Part shown: one piece after another, positions 26,037-34,558 of the stretch
How positions within the stretch are numbered: the first letter of the stretch is position 1
Layout: every line of letters starts with the position of its first letter
Source of the DNA: Aureispira sp963837355
Lineage (GTDB): Bacteria > Bacteroidota > Bacteroidia > Chitinophagales > Saprospiraceae
Direction of reading: 5' to 3'
Assembly (NCBI GenBank): GCA_963837355.1
Contig: CAWIMY010000003.1
Location: 186,001-250,000, forward strand
DNA: 64,000 nucleotides
Position numbers and translations under genes: made by a program
The notes under the pieces: model-generated
Told to the model about the DNA's origin: nothing
Databases searched by the model: none
What the model saw: the letters and a program-made list of their open reading frames with translations, nothing else

Positions 26037-26481
26037 GATATTTATTCCATTTTTGTATGGTATTTTGGATTAGTTTTTCACCGACCTTTAAACCTATTTG
26101 GTTTAAAAACTCTTTTTCATCTTTAAAAACATCTCCTTCCCCAATTATTTTATCCAAAAATTCTTTACCTTTTGCGGTGATTTTATAATTCTTTTTATTC
26201 ACCACCTCGCATAAATCTTCTGCTTCTGCAAAGATTAACGCTCTATTTAAAGATGGTTCAAAACTCCAAAATTCAGGTAAATCATTATTGTCTAAAGCTT
26301 TGACTAACCTTTCTTTTGATAAACTGGATTTCAAAGCCCATGAAAACAGATGTAATTTCATTAACGATGCCTTTTTTCCTCTGCTATTTTTTTCGAGGAT
26401 TAAGAGAATCAATGCAATTTTATACAACGGACGGTAATCCGCTGGTATTGGAACTGGTTTTCTTTTAAATATTACTTGCAT
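26029..26481 (-). CDS. Middle component of the ABC-3C-like operon
   Basis: A 150-residue basic, helix-rich protein (PIPADYRPLYKIALILLILE, LMKLHLFSWALK, KKNYKITAKGKEFLDKI) with a winged-helix feel in its second half. It lies between a putative effector gene (4-base gap) and the ATPase gene (8-base overlap), exactly where ABC-3C systems encode their small middle component. Function by position: links ATPase and effector. I cannot assign the exact MC subfamily. Confidence 0.6.
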   Translation of the reverse strand: MQVIFKRKPVPIPADYRPLYKIALILLILEKNSRGKKASLMKLHLFSWALKSSLSKERLVKALDNNDLPEFWSFEPSLNRALIFAEAEDLCEVVNKKNYKITAKGKEFLDKIIGEGDVFKDEKEFLNQIGLKVGEKLIQNTIQKWNKYHA

Positions 26482-26485
26482 ATTA

Positions 26486-27423
26486 TTAATTTACTTCTTC
26501 CACAAAATTCAAAGGACAACGCAAGACCCAGTCTGCAACTACGTAATTTGTTAGGTCTGTTATTAGTAGCTCATCCAAAGAGCTAAATACTTCGGATAAA
26601 ACATTTTTTGTACTTCTTTTAATTGTTTGGTAATCTCTTTGGAAATCAGAGCTTGGCATTAAACAGTTTTCTTCTACTTCCTCTTCTTCTCTCTCAATGA
26701 TTTCTTTAAATTTTTCGTATTGCTCAGGAAGTACATTTTTCCACCTTTCGATTATTGCTTGTCCTCGTAGGAAATGTTTAATCGTCTTGTCCGTCAAATT
26801 ATCAACTTTGCTAATGTCACTTCTTTTCTGTTTAAGCCTCTTTTGATGTTTGTCTAAAGCGTTATCTACCAAATAGCTCTCACTATCTCTATATTTTGAA
26901 ATATTAGATTGGTCAACTCTAGATGCAGGATTAATCGTTATTTTTTGACCTGTTGCTCCTAATGCAACAGTTAGCTGTGGATGTAAAAAGTCAATGTCGT
27001 AAGGAAGAACTTCAAAATCGCTATTATCAACTATACCTAAATTCCAGCTTTTAACTTCGGCTGTTTTCTTTGTACAATGAGCAACTATTTCATTTTTACT
27101 AAATTCAGGAGTAACAAAATACCAACGTTTAATTTTTGTATCCCCAAGCCTTCGTTTAAGCTCTTTTTCAAAGATTTTTAACTTATTCAAATCCTTCGTT
27201 ATTTTATCTCTTTGGTGGTCGTATAATTCTTCTCTGGATAATTGAAGTCAGGGCAATAACATTGGAAAGCCTTGCCAGTTCTTGTAAATCCTTCTATTCC
27301 GAAATCGCCAGGAGATGCAATTATTTCAATGTAACAATCTTCTTCATACTTTCTTTTAAAGCAGATTTGGCAAATCTTTTCCCATTTATCTCCATCAAAT
27401 TTTCCGTATTCGGTATCTATCAT
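26486..27423 (-). pseudogene. Putative effector of the ABC-3C-like operon, frameshifted near 27234
   Basis: The first fragment (27199-27423) has DTEYGKFDGDKWEKICQICF and PGDFGIEGFTRTGKAFQCYC, resembling a restriction-endonuclease-fold core (GDxGIEG followed by QC-x). The second frame continues PREELYDHQRDKITKDLNKL into MNKLKIFEKELKRR and ends at 26486. One missing base near 27231-27237 separates them. The joined product is about 312 residues, with a helical C-terminal half. The Lys expected in a PD-(D/E)xK motif (QxK) is replaced (QCY), so nuclease activity is uncertain. It is the first gene of the operon, directly after repeat R4. Confidence 0.55.
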
Positions 27424-27448
27424 TGGTTTCTTTTTTTTAATGCCCGCT

Positions 27449-27508
27449 AACGGGTCGGGGATATCCCCGACCCGTTCGAGTCGATCCGACCGGAGGATGG
27501 ACTCGAAC
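27449..27508. repeat. Cassette-junction repeat R4, perfect 28-bp palindrome plus hairpin
   Basis: The palindrome 27449-27476 has arms AACGGGTCGGGGAT/ATCCCCGACCCGTT. The hairpin 27474-27508 is GTTCGAGTCGATCC/GGATGGACTCGAAC. R4 equals R1 with its centre deleted, and its stem differs from R1/R2 by paired changes (AGAGTC against GGGTC with matching complements), so base pairing is conserved rather than sequence. Confidence 0.8.
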
Positions 27509-27644
27509 TACTGTATAAACCCAAGTATACAAAAAATAAGAGTTATTTTTAGAAAATGTTTCGACATCCAACTATATTAGTAGATATTAAGAATAAGTCT
27601 AAATAACCAGTCATTTTTTAGTTATTACCTTTACCTTCAATCCA
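27509..27644. promoter_or_regulatory. int2 leader, copy of the int1 leader / candidate attI
   Basis: Clear homologue of 21021-21150, with the same GTATA/TATAC inverted pair and the stretch CCAACTATATTAGTAGATAT. The differences are scattered substitutions and small indels. Confidence 0.55.
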
Positions 27645-28193
27645 ATAAAATTACTAGACGAATTCGCCTTACTCCTTGTTATTAAACGTAGAGGTGCGTG
27701 CCCTATTAAACACTATTAAAAACAGAAAGCAGTTATCAGTTGTTTGTATAGTGCAGGATTACGGATTAGTGAAGTCATTCGATTACAGCTCCAAGACATT
27801 GACTCTAGTAGGATGGTTATCCATATTAAAGGAGCTAAGGGCTATAAGGATCGGGAAGTGATGCTTTCGGAAAAATTATTAGCCTTACTTCGAATCTATT
27901 ACAAAGAATACCAACCCAAACAATGGCTATTTGAAGGGAGCCATGGTAAAGCCTATTCCGCTGCTAGTATACGCAATGTGTTTAAAAAAGCACTACACCA
28001 AGCAGGTATTAACAAAAAGGCTACCGTACATACCCTACGACACAGCTTTGCGACCCACCTTTTAGAGAACGGAACGGATATCCGTTATATACAGGCTCTT
28101 TTGGGACATAATTCCATCAAGACAACTCAACAATACACCCATCTGCTAACTACTCGGAAAACAACTATCAAAAGTCCCCTAGATAGACTCTAG
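27645..28193 (+). pseudogene. Degraded copy of the tyrosine recombinase (int2)
   Basis: Aligned with int1, the start ATG is ATA (27645-27647). About 266 bases of the core-binding domain are deleted (AAACGT joined to AGAGGTGCG), and a 7-base deletion between AGCA repeats near 27733 shifts the frame. The catalytic half (27744-28193) is intact: GLRISEV, KGAKGYKDRE, HTLRH, GHNS and QQYTHL. Without a DNA-binding half it should be inactive, but the leader and repeat R4 could still be used in trans by int1. Confidence 0.85.
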
Positions 28194-28316
28194 CATTAAC
28201 AAAAAATAATCTATTGACACGCTTCCTTTTAGATGCCTCTCTAGCATTTTTCTCCCTAGACTATACGTTCTCCCAGGCATACTCCACCCAAAAGGATAAG
28301 AATCTGACGACTCCTC

Positions 28317-30428
28317 CTAAAACTTAGCCCGCAACTGTACCTTAATTTCCGAGCGCGTGCGGCCTTCGATGGCGGAGATGCCCGAACTAATAGTGGTTCG
28401 ATCGGCGAAATAGGTTTGCGAAAAGCGGAGCCAGAGGCTAAAATGTTTGTTGATTTTGTAGCTGGTATTGAAGTAGTAACGCAAGCCGCGCCCGTAGTAA
28501 GGCAGCACCGAAAAGGCGTAGAGAACATCGTTTTCGTAGGCATAGATACGGGTGTCAAAGTCGTCGGTATCAAAGAAGGCTAGGCGAATTTGCGCTTTGA
28601 GGGGTAGGTTTCGGGGTTTGAAGACCAAGTCTTGGTAGAGCATCATGCCCTTGGTGAAGTTGTCTGTTTGGAAGAAAGCAAATTCTAGGCGGGTGCGAAT
28701 CGCGAACTGGCTGGACACGTCGTAGGAGAAATGAAAGCGCAGGTTGTGGCGGTCGTTGTTGATGAGCTGGTCGATGTTGGTCGTATTGCCCGAAATATTG
28801 CGTTCCTTGCGCTCAAAGCGGTATTGGACATAGGTAGACAGGTAATAGTTGGGGCTGTATTCTAGCTTGCTGAACACCTCGTAACCACGCGCAGGGGCAT
28901 CGGCCCGAAAACTCAACCACGGAAATTTGAATAGATCAAAGTAGGTATTCAACTCTACCCCTTTGCCCAAACGGGCTTGCATCCCCAAATAAAGCCCTGA
29001 CTCGTTGCCCACCCGCGTGCTTTCACCAAAAGCGTTGCCTGTCAAGGTGTAATAGCGTTGGTCGTAATGGCGGTGTAAGACGGCCAAACTGACGCGGGGG
29101 TCTAAGTCGGCTAAGATAGAATTGAGGGTGGCAATGCCCCCTTGATCGTTGATCGCAGTTTCACCAAAAAATTGCAAATTGCGGTAACGAAATGAATAAT
29201 CTAAACTGGTATTAAAGCTTTCGCGGCCTGCAAAATCAAACTGCTGATAGAGCGCAGGATTCTCGCGGCGCAACTCGTTGCTCAATTGGTTGTATACAAA
29301 GTTGCCCGCCACATGCCAGGTATTGCCTGCATACGACAAGCGCCCACCCGTGGTGAATTGCCCAATGGCATTCTCATCCAAAATCTCCCCTGGCGTTCTA
29401 TGAAAACCAATTTCTTGCAAAGAACTCACAGGAATATCTAAATCAAATTCGCCCACAATAGAGTCGATGTCCGCCCCCAAATTGGCATCCCGCCGACGGT
29501 AGGAACCAAACACCGTGACTTCTAGGTTTTTTTCTTTTAAAAATTCAAAATGTGCCGCGCCCCCGCGCATAAAGAGCGCTTCGTTGACCGAGCTGTACGC
29601 CCGAATCGGTAGCGATTGGCGCTTGATGTCTAAGACTTGGGCACCTTTGCGAATGCCAAAACCACCCCAAATGGTGAGGCCTTGTCCAAAGAAAACTTGA
29701 AAATCGCCGAGGGCAACGCTGTGGATATTGTTTGTAATGTTTTTGAGGTAGAGGTGCGCGGAGTAGTAATCGAAGCCCTGTGGGTTGGAGCCTGCAAAAA
29801 ACTCTTCGCCTGCATCTTTTTCCATGGTTACCCCAAAGCTTAGACGATCTTTGTAGGATAGGCGGTAGCGCGCGTACAACTTATCAGGAGAGCCCAAAAA
29901 GCGGCTGCCTGTTTCGCCAGGTTCTAATTCGGTAAAGCCGCGTTGATCTTCCAGCAAGCGCTGGTAACGTATAAAAATTTGGTGGCGGCTGTATTTCATC
30001 ATCCGCTTAAAGTTCATCACTTCCTTTTCCTTGGAAGACGCGACCGTGATGTAGGGTGTCAGTTGCACAATAGTTTGCTGGTCGAAGGTTGGTACGCCTT
30101 GCAATTCGTACAACGAAAAAATTTGCCCGTAGCGCTCGCGGTAGAGCAGCAAGGCTTGAATTTGAATGGCAGAAAAGAGCCCAAACTCTACCAAGTCTTG
30201 TTCTTTCGCCTTGTTCAAATCCAAAGGATCTTGGCGGTAGGCTTCTAGGTATTCAAATTGGGTATCAAAATCAAAGCTTTCCCCTTCACTCTCTTGCACC
30301 AAATTCTCAATCAAAAACTGCGTACTGCTGTTGACTTCGTTCTCATCGGGTTTGTTCTCGACAGGTTCCTGCGCGGTGGTCGTAGCAAAGACCAACAAGC
30401 AACTGCAAAGGGCTATAATATATCGCAT
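28317..30428 (-). CDS. Helix-hairpin-helix protein with outer-membrane barrel
   Basis: A 703-residue exported protein (signal peptide ending FATTTAQ). Residues ~50-130 hold two ComEA-like helix-hairpin-helix motifs (DPLDLNKAKEQDLVEFGLFS, SLYELQGVPTFDQQTIVQLT). The remaining ~550 residues are alternating aromatic strands of a beta-barrel (YRLSYKDRLSFGVTMEKDAG, ATINDQGGIATL) ending in a strand with terminal Phe. Such HHH-barrel proteins are common in Bacteroidota; their role is unknown, with DNA binding or uptake at the surface as one possibility. It is transcribed 17 bases behind the PorV-like gene. Its 3' end is the site next to int2 and is duplicated at 22152-22203. Confidence 0.8.
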   Translation of the reverse strand: MRYIIALCSCLLVFATTTAQEPVENKPDENEVNSSTQFLIENLVQESEGESFDFDTQFEYLEAYRQDPLDLNKAKEQDLVEFGLFSAIQIQALLLYRERYGQIFSLYELQGVPTFDQQTIVQLTPYITVASSKEKEVMNFKRMMKYSRHQIFIRYQRLLEDQRGFTELEPGETGSRFLGSPDKLYARYRLSYKDRLSFGVTMEKDAGEEFFAGSNPQGFDYYSAHLYLKNITNNIHSVALGDFQVFFGQGLTIWGGFGIRKGAQVLDIKRQSLPIRAYSSVNEALFMRGGAAHFEFLKEKNLEVTVFGSYRRRDANLGADIDSIVGEFDLDIPVSSLQEIGFHRTPGEILDENAIGQFTTGGRLSYAGNTWHVAGNFVYNQLSNELRRENPALYQQFDFAGRESFNTSLDYSFRYRNLQFFGETAINDQGGIATLNSILADLDPRVSLAVLHRHYDQRYYTLTGNAFGESTRVGNESGLYLGMQARLGKGVELNTYFDLFKFPWLSFRADAPARGYEVFSKLEYSPNYYLSTYVQYRFERKERNISGNTTNIDQLINNDRHNLRFHFSYDVSSQFAIRTRLEFAFFQTDNFTKGMMLYQDLVFKPRNLPLKAQIRLAFFDTDDFDTRIYAYENDVLYAFSVLPYYGRGLRYYFNTSYKINKHFSLWLRFSQTYFADRTTISSGISAIEGRTRSEIKVQLRAKF

Positions 30429-30445
30429 AAAAAGAGGATTTGGTC

Positions 30446-31291
30446 TTAGTGAGGCGTAGAAGATTTGTCCGTTTTACTCCCTATTTCATAGGAGAGCGAA
30501 ACGCTGGGCGTAAAGCCTAAAACTTGGTGGTAGCTGCTGGCAATGTCAATTTTGAGCGCATTGAGGTGCAACCCAATTCCAAAACTCGCCATGACAGGCG
30601 TAGTGGCTACTCCTGCGCGCAAATACAATACGGGCATAGGATGGTATTCGATTCCAAAACGCCCATTGAGTGGCCGCTCTAGGTCTTTTTCGACTTCGCC
30701 CGTCAAGCGCAATTGTTTGGAGGGAATATACGCCGCGCCAATTTTGAACACCGAGGGAATGACATCGCCGTTGGGCATGGTTACTCGAATGGGGCTGTAG
30801 GCATGAGCAGCTAAGTGAAAATGCTTGGTTACTTTGGATAAAATCCCAATTTCAAAGGTGACGTTGTGAGCGGTGCCGTACTCGCCGATGCGTGTGGCGA
30901 GGTAGTTGAATTGAGCACCAATAGAAAAGCGCTTGAACAACTTGCGGGCATAAGACAAGCCTATTTTTTGCTCATTGTATTGGCCGTAGCCAAAGTAGTG
31001 GAGACTCAAACCAACCGTCCCCACATTTTTGATGGGTGCAGCGGCCCTTACTAGAAACGAATTGAGGCCATCGGCCAATAAAAAACGCCGCTCGCCATAC
31101 GCGGTGAACGATGTGTGTTCCAAGTACCCCAATCCCGCTTGGTTGGTAAAAATACTATTGATGTCAGTAAAGGTAAGGGCGGCATTGGACAAGGCCGCTC
31201 CTCGGGCTCCTGCGTTCTGAGGAATGCCATTTTGGGCAAGTAATCCTAAGGAACTGCCACAAAGGCATAAGAAAAGTAGAAAAGACTTCAT
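30446..31291 (-). CDS. PorV/PorQ-like outer-membrane barrel protein
   Basis: The start at 31291 (MKSFLLFLCLCGSSLGLLAQ) gives a normal signal peptide. The 281-residue protein opens with GIPQNAGARGAALSNAALTF, TDINSIFTNQAGLGYLEHTSF, the family fingerprint of PorV/PorQ and FadL-like barrels. Several strands follow (GLSLHYFGYGQYNEQKIGLSY). PorV-type proteins serve as acceptors for T9SS cargo. It forms an operon with the downstream HHH/barrel gene. Confidence 0.8.
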   Translation of the reverse strand: MKSFLLFLCLCGSSLGLLAQNGIPQNAGARGAALSNAALTFTDINSIFTNQAGLGYLEHTSFTAYGERRFLLADGLNSFLVRAAAPIKNVGTVGLSLHYFGYGQYNEQKIGLSYARKLFKRFSIGAQFNYLATRIGEYGTAHNVTFEIGILSKVTKHFHLAAHAYSPIRVTMPNGDVIPSVFKIGAAYIPSKQLRLTGEVEKDLERPLNGRFGIEYHPMPVLYLRAGVATTPVMASFGIGLHLNALKIDIASSYHQVLGFTPSVSLSYEIGSKTDKSSTPH

Positions 31292-31632
31292 AAAACTAGA
31301 TTGATCGGCCTGTTGCAAAATGCCTTACAAAAAACGCATTCTAGGGCAGCTATCCAAGTGGGCGCACTTTAATTTTATGTAATCTTACAAAAGGCTTATT
31401 TTGGGGACTTCCAAAAAACTTTCTCCAACGCTAACATTTTGGCAACATAAATTTCAACTATTGGCTTTAGTTTTGATATAGTCTAAATAAAAATTATGAA
31501 TAGCGCTGAAATGGGTTGTCCTCCTTTTGCAGGAATTATTCTGTTGTTATAAGGAATGACTTTTAAAAGTACACGTCTTAGTTATATGATTGCAGCTTAA
31601 ACAAACCGTTAGGAAAAATCATTAATTATAGC
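31292..31632. other. Divergent intergenic region between PorV-like gene and folE
   Basis: A+T-rich control region. Apart from the folE -7 box further right, I see no gene, repeat or stem-loop. Confidence 0.4.
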
Positions 31633-31640
31633 TACCTTTG
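31633..31640 (+). promoter_or_regulatory. -7 box TACCTTTG upstream of folE
   Basis: TACCTTTG matches TAnnTTTG. It lies about 235 bases ahead of the chosen ATG, giving a long leader. No obvious riboswitch fold was recognised in that leader. Confidence 0.4.
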
Positions 31641-31874
31641 TCCATTAGGTTTTAGAAGGGGCAAAAACACTTAATACTTTGTTTGTCACATTTTTGTCTA
31701 ATCCTAAAATTTTATTGAACACAACTATCTTTTGTTAGTTAAACAGAAGAATTTCAGTGAATATGATATAGAGTATGTTCTCGAATAACCCATTAAATCA
31801 TGGTATATCATGTTGTACAAACTTCACATCTTTTAAGAAATCACCAATCCTTTATTGGTAACAAAACATCTACA

Positions 31875-32573
31875 ATGAAAAACGGTAATACAACCACGGT
31901 AGACGCATCAACGTTGGAACACTACGAAGAACTAGGCGACCAGCACATTTTAACTTCTTTGGAAACCCCTATGCGCAAAGACGCGTTTGACTTGTCTGAT
32001 GAAGAGAAAATTGAACGCATTCAAGACCATTTTCGAGAGATTATGGAAACATTAGGATTGGATTTAACAGACGACAGCTTACAAGGTACCCCCTACCGCG
32101 TAGCCAAAATGTATGTCAAAGAAATCTTTAGCGGTTTAAATCCTGCCAACAAGCCTAAGATTGCGCTCTTTGATAACAAATACCAGTACAACGAGATGTT
32201 AGTAGAAAAGAATATTCTGCTGCAATCAACTTGTGAACACCACTTTTTACCCATTTATGGAAAGGCTCATGTTGCGTACATTTCTAATGGTCGCGTAATT
32301 GGCTTATCTAAAATCAACCGCATCGTGCAACACTTCGCCAAACGTCCACAAGTACAGGAGCGTTTGAGTATGCAAATTCTAAAAGAGCTGCAAACGGCTT
32401 TAGGAACAGAAGATGTTGCGGTTTATGTAGATGCGAAACACCTTTGTGTATCCTCCAGAGGAATTAAAGACATCAACAGTAGTACGGTTACTAGCGCTTA
32501 TGGTGGCAAGTTTCAAGACCCTACGGTTCGTGCCGAATTTTTATCGGCTATTCACAATACCCCAGAATACTAG
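31875..32573 (+). CDS. folE: GTP cyclohydrolase I
   Basis: Catalyses GTP to 7,8-dihydroneopterin triphosphate, the first step of folate/pterin synthesis. I use the ATG at 31875 (MKNGNTTTVDAS), since the 25 upstream codons have no family likeness. Signatures: TPYRVAKMYVKEIFSGL, the Zn-site STCEHHFLPIYGKAHVAYI, GLSKINRIVQHFAKRPQVQERL and the second Cys in HLCVSSRGIKD. Length 232 aa is typical. Monocistronic with a terminator. folB lies 6 kb away on the other strand. Confidence 0.95.
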   Translation: MKNGNTTTVDASTLEHYEELGDQHILTSLETPMRKDAFDLSDEEKIERIQDHFREIMETLGLDLTDDSLQGTPYRVAKMYVKEIFSGLNPANKPKIALFDNKYQYNEMLVEKNILLQSTCEHHFLPIYGKAHVAYISNGRVIGLSKINRIVQHFAKRPQVQERLSMQILKELQTALGTEDVAVYVDAKHLCVSSRGIKDINSSTVTSAYGGKFQDPTVRAEFLSAIHNTPEY

Positions 32574-32606
32574 ATAATAACACGCTCCCCCATTCAAAAA
32601 AATTAA

Positions 32607-32640
32607 AGCCTTCTCGATGTATTATCGGGAGGGCTTTTTC
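32607..32640 (+). terminator. Terminator of folE
   Basis: AGCCTTCTCGAT (32607-32618) pairs with ATCGGGAGGGCT (32624-32635), with two G-T pairs, followed by T5. Confidence 0.8.
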
Positions 32641-33179
32641 CTTATAGACCGTTAGCGTTGGAGTAGTTAGGGGCAATGTTCGCCCCCAACAGACCTGTAC
32701 TGCTAAGGCAAGACGAGTTGTGTTGTTTATTATAGGTTAACCCTTGCAATTAGACGGAACGTATCGAAGTCGCTCTTTTTTAGTTTGTTATAAACAAAAA
32801 TAGCCTTTTACCCTCCTACTGCTTTGTTCACGTTTTGTTTGCCAGATGTTATCCTTATAATAAATAATCTATTATAAAGCCGTATTTCCACATTTTGTAG
32901 TATTTTAGAGGCGAAATAACAAATCAACAGTGTTTTTGTTCATCGTACTTGTCAAATCGCCTACTTTTTTTTTGACGAGCACTTTAAAAAACTTTATCAA
33001 CGTACTATGTTTATAAAAGAATAGCCTATATTAGAGGCCGAGCTATGTTGTCCCATTTTTAGCGAAAGGCAGATTCCCACTTCATTCCTCCCGACTGTTG
33101 ATTAATCCTGTATTAGGCTACGGTCGAGAAGTAACCTGTTCTACACAATACTCTTAGAGTATTACCCAAACTCAACAAC
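32641..33179. other. Intergenic, nothing recognised
   Basis: About 540 bases before the lipoprotein gene, A+T-rich and without a credible open frame. Two runs of T8-T9 occur, but no stem precedes them. Confidence 0.4.
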
Positions 33180-33614
33180 ATGACACGATATCAACTACTA
33201 AGTTTTTTAGCAGTATTGCTTTGTTTTTTTGGATTATTGGGCGCTTGTAATGATAAACCCGCTGATCCTTTTTCTAGTACTTCACTCGTTCATAATTTAG
33301 ACCAACAAGATGCGTTGCTCTATACCAATCGAGCCGTGTCCGATGAAGTCGAGAATTTTCCTAATTTTGATATTATTTACGAAGGAGATCTAGAATTGCT
33401 GCTTGCAGATAATGGGGAAATTGATGCCTTGATGCAGCAATACGAACTGACGATAGAACATTCTTTTGAAATTGACGACTATTACAAAGGGCTCAAACTA
33501 CAAGCCTTGACTCCCTTAGCCGATCCCATACAGTTGGCAAAAGCCCTCTCGTTGGTAGAACAAGTAATTATGATCGAAGTAGGCAATGTACCCTCCACTG
33601 ACAAATTGATGTAG
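33180..33614 (+). CDS. Hypothetical lipoprotein
   Basis: A 144-residue protein with SPII signal (MTRYQLLSFLAVLLCFFGLLGAC, described by its lipobox LGAC). The mature part is acidic and helix-rich (LDQQDALLYTNRAVSDEVEN, LADNGEIDALMQQYELTIEH) and ends VEQVIMIEVGNVPSTDKL. The end resembles short substrate-like pro-domains or immunity-type lipoproteins of Bacteroidota, but no family can be named. It is followed by a bidirectional terminator. Confidence 0.65.
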   Translation: MTRYQLLSFLAVLLCFFGLLGACNDKPADPFSSTSLVHNLDQQDALLYTNRAVSDEVENFPNFDIIYEGDLELLLADNGEIDALMQQYELTIEHSFEIDDYYKGLKLQALTPLADPIQLAKALSLVEQVIMIEVGNVPSTDKLM

Positions 33615-33647
33615 GTATTTTTCTTACCTAGTTGTGATAACATAAAA

Positions 33648-33685
33648 AGCCCCGAACTCGCTACGGCTAGTTCGGGGCTTCCTTA
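33648..33685. terminator. Bidirectional terminator
   Basis: AGCCCCGAACT (33648-33658) pairs perfectly with AGTTCGGGGCT (33669-33679). T-rich flanks lie on both sides, strongest for the minus-strand operon ending at 33713. Confidence 0.9.
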
Positions 33686-33712
33686 TTGTACGATTTAGGT
33701 GTCGTAAAGGAC

Positions 33713-34546
33713 TTAGTAAAACCGCATATCGTCTTGTGTCTCTGGCGTATAAATATACAATGGCAAGGTTATTCCCACTCTAAAGCCTATCAGCATATCA
33801 ATGCGGTTGCTCGTGTCTGCCTGCCCTGTATCAAAGTTAAAGCCACGGCGGTTTTGGGTGAAGGCTTGCATAAAATCAAAGCCCCCAAAAAAGTTGAGTA
33901 GGCGGTTGCGATCGAGGTGGCGATAGCCAATGTATTGGCGAAAAGCCGGCCCTGTTGTCATTCGGTCATAGCCTTTTTTGTATTCAGGGCTTAAGCCAAA
34001 GACCTCTCCACCAATGACCTCTATGCGCACCCAGTGTTGCTGGTAGCCCCCCTCAAAACGCACTTCAATCCCCGAGCGGCGGTATTTCTTAAACAAAGGA
34101 ATTAAGTAACTGACACTTGCTCCCAGAAAAAAGCCTCGTTGCCCCAATTGCACATCGGATAGAGCTCCAAATTGGTCAATGAGGAAGCCTTCCTCTTCTC
34201 GTAAATTGGCAACTACATCCGTCTTGATATCGTCTACAAATTGCCAATCGCCCACCAAGCCAAAAGCCAAGTTGTTCGACAAAATGTACTGTATCTTTCC
34301 ACCAAGTGCAAAGTTGTACTTAAAATTCTCCGTCATATCTGCCATAGGCAGCTGTACGCCGTACGAAAAATCTATCAGAAACCCCATAGGCGGTTTGGCA
34401 TCTTCATTGAAGCCGTACTGCATTTCTCGGAGCAATTTGTTCCGCGCTCTATTTTCCTTCGCTTTTTGTGCCGTTGCTGTCGTTGTACACAACGCCAGCA
34501 ATACCACCCACCATAAATAACGCATAGTTTGAATTAATTTGCGCAA
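33713..34546 (-). CDS. Outer-membrane beta-barrel protein
   Basis: A 277-residue protein (270 if started at the second ATG, 34525). The signal peptide ends TATAQ; a charged linker and then alternating strands follow (DFSYGVQLPMADMTENFKYN, IQYILSNNLAFGLVGDWQF, GIEVRFEGGYQQHWVRIEV, MLIGFRVGITLPLYIYTP). It resembles porin-family OMP beta-barrels. It is the last gene of the bshB1-OsmC operon, only 12 bases after the OsmC stop. A link to thiol redox defence is suggested only by position. Confidence 0.7.
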   Translation of the reverse strand: MRKLIQTMRYLWWVVLLALCTTTATAQKAKENRARNKLLREMQYGFNEDAKPPMGFLIDFSYGVQLPMADMTENFKYNFALGGKIQYILSNNLAFGLVGDWQFVDDIKTDVVANLREEEGFLIDQFGALSDVQLGQRGFFLGASVSYLIPLFKKYRRSGIEVRFEGGYQQHWVRIEVIGGEVFGLSPEYKKGYDRMTTGPAFRQYIGYRHLDRNRLLNFFGGFDFMQAFTQNRRGFNFDTGQADTSNRIDMLIGFRVGITLPLYIYTPETQDDMRFY

Positions 34547-34558
34547 GCCAGTGCTTGC

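Noticed and set aside
21151..28193. Composite transposon or prophage between the two recombinases
   Set aside because: No DDE transposase, target duplication or phage structural gene is visible, and the recombinases are in direct repeat with the cassettes on the opposite strand.
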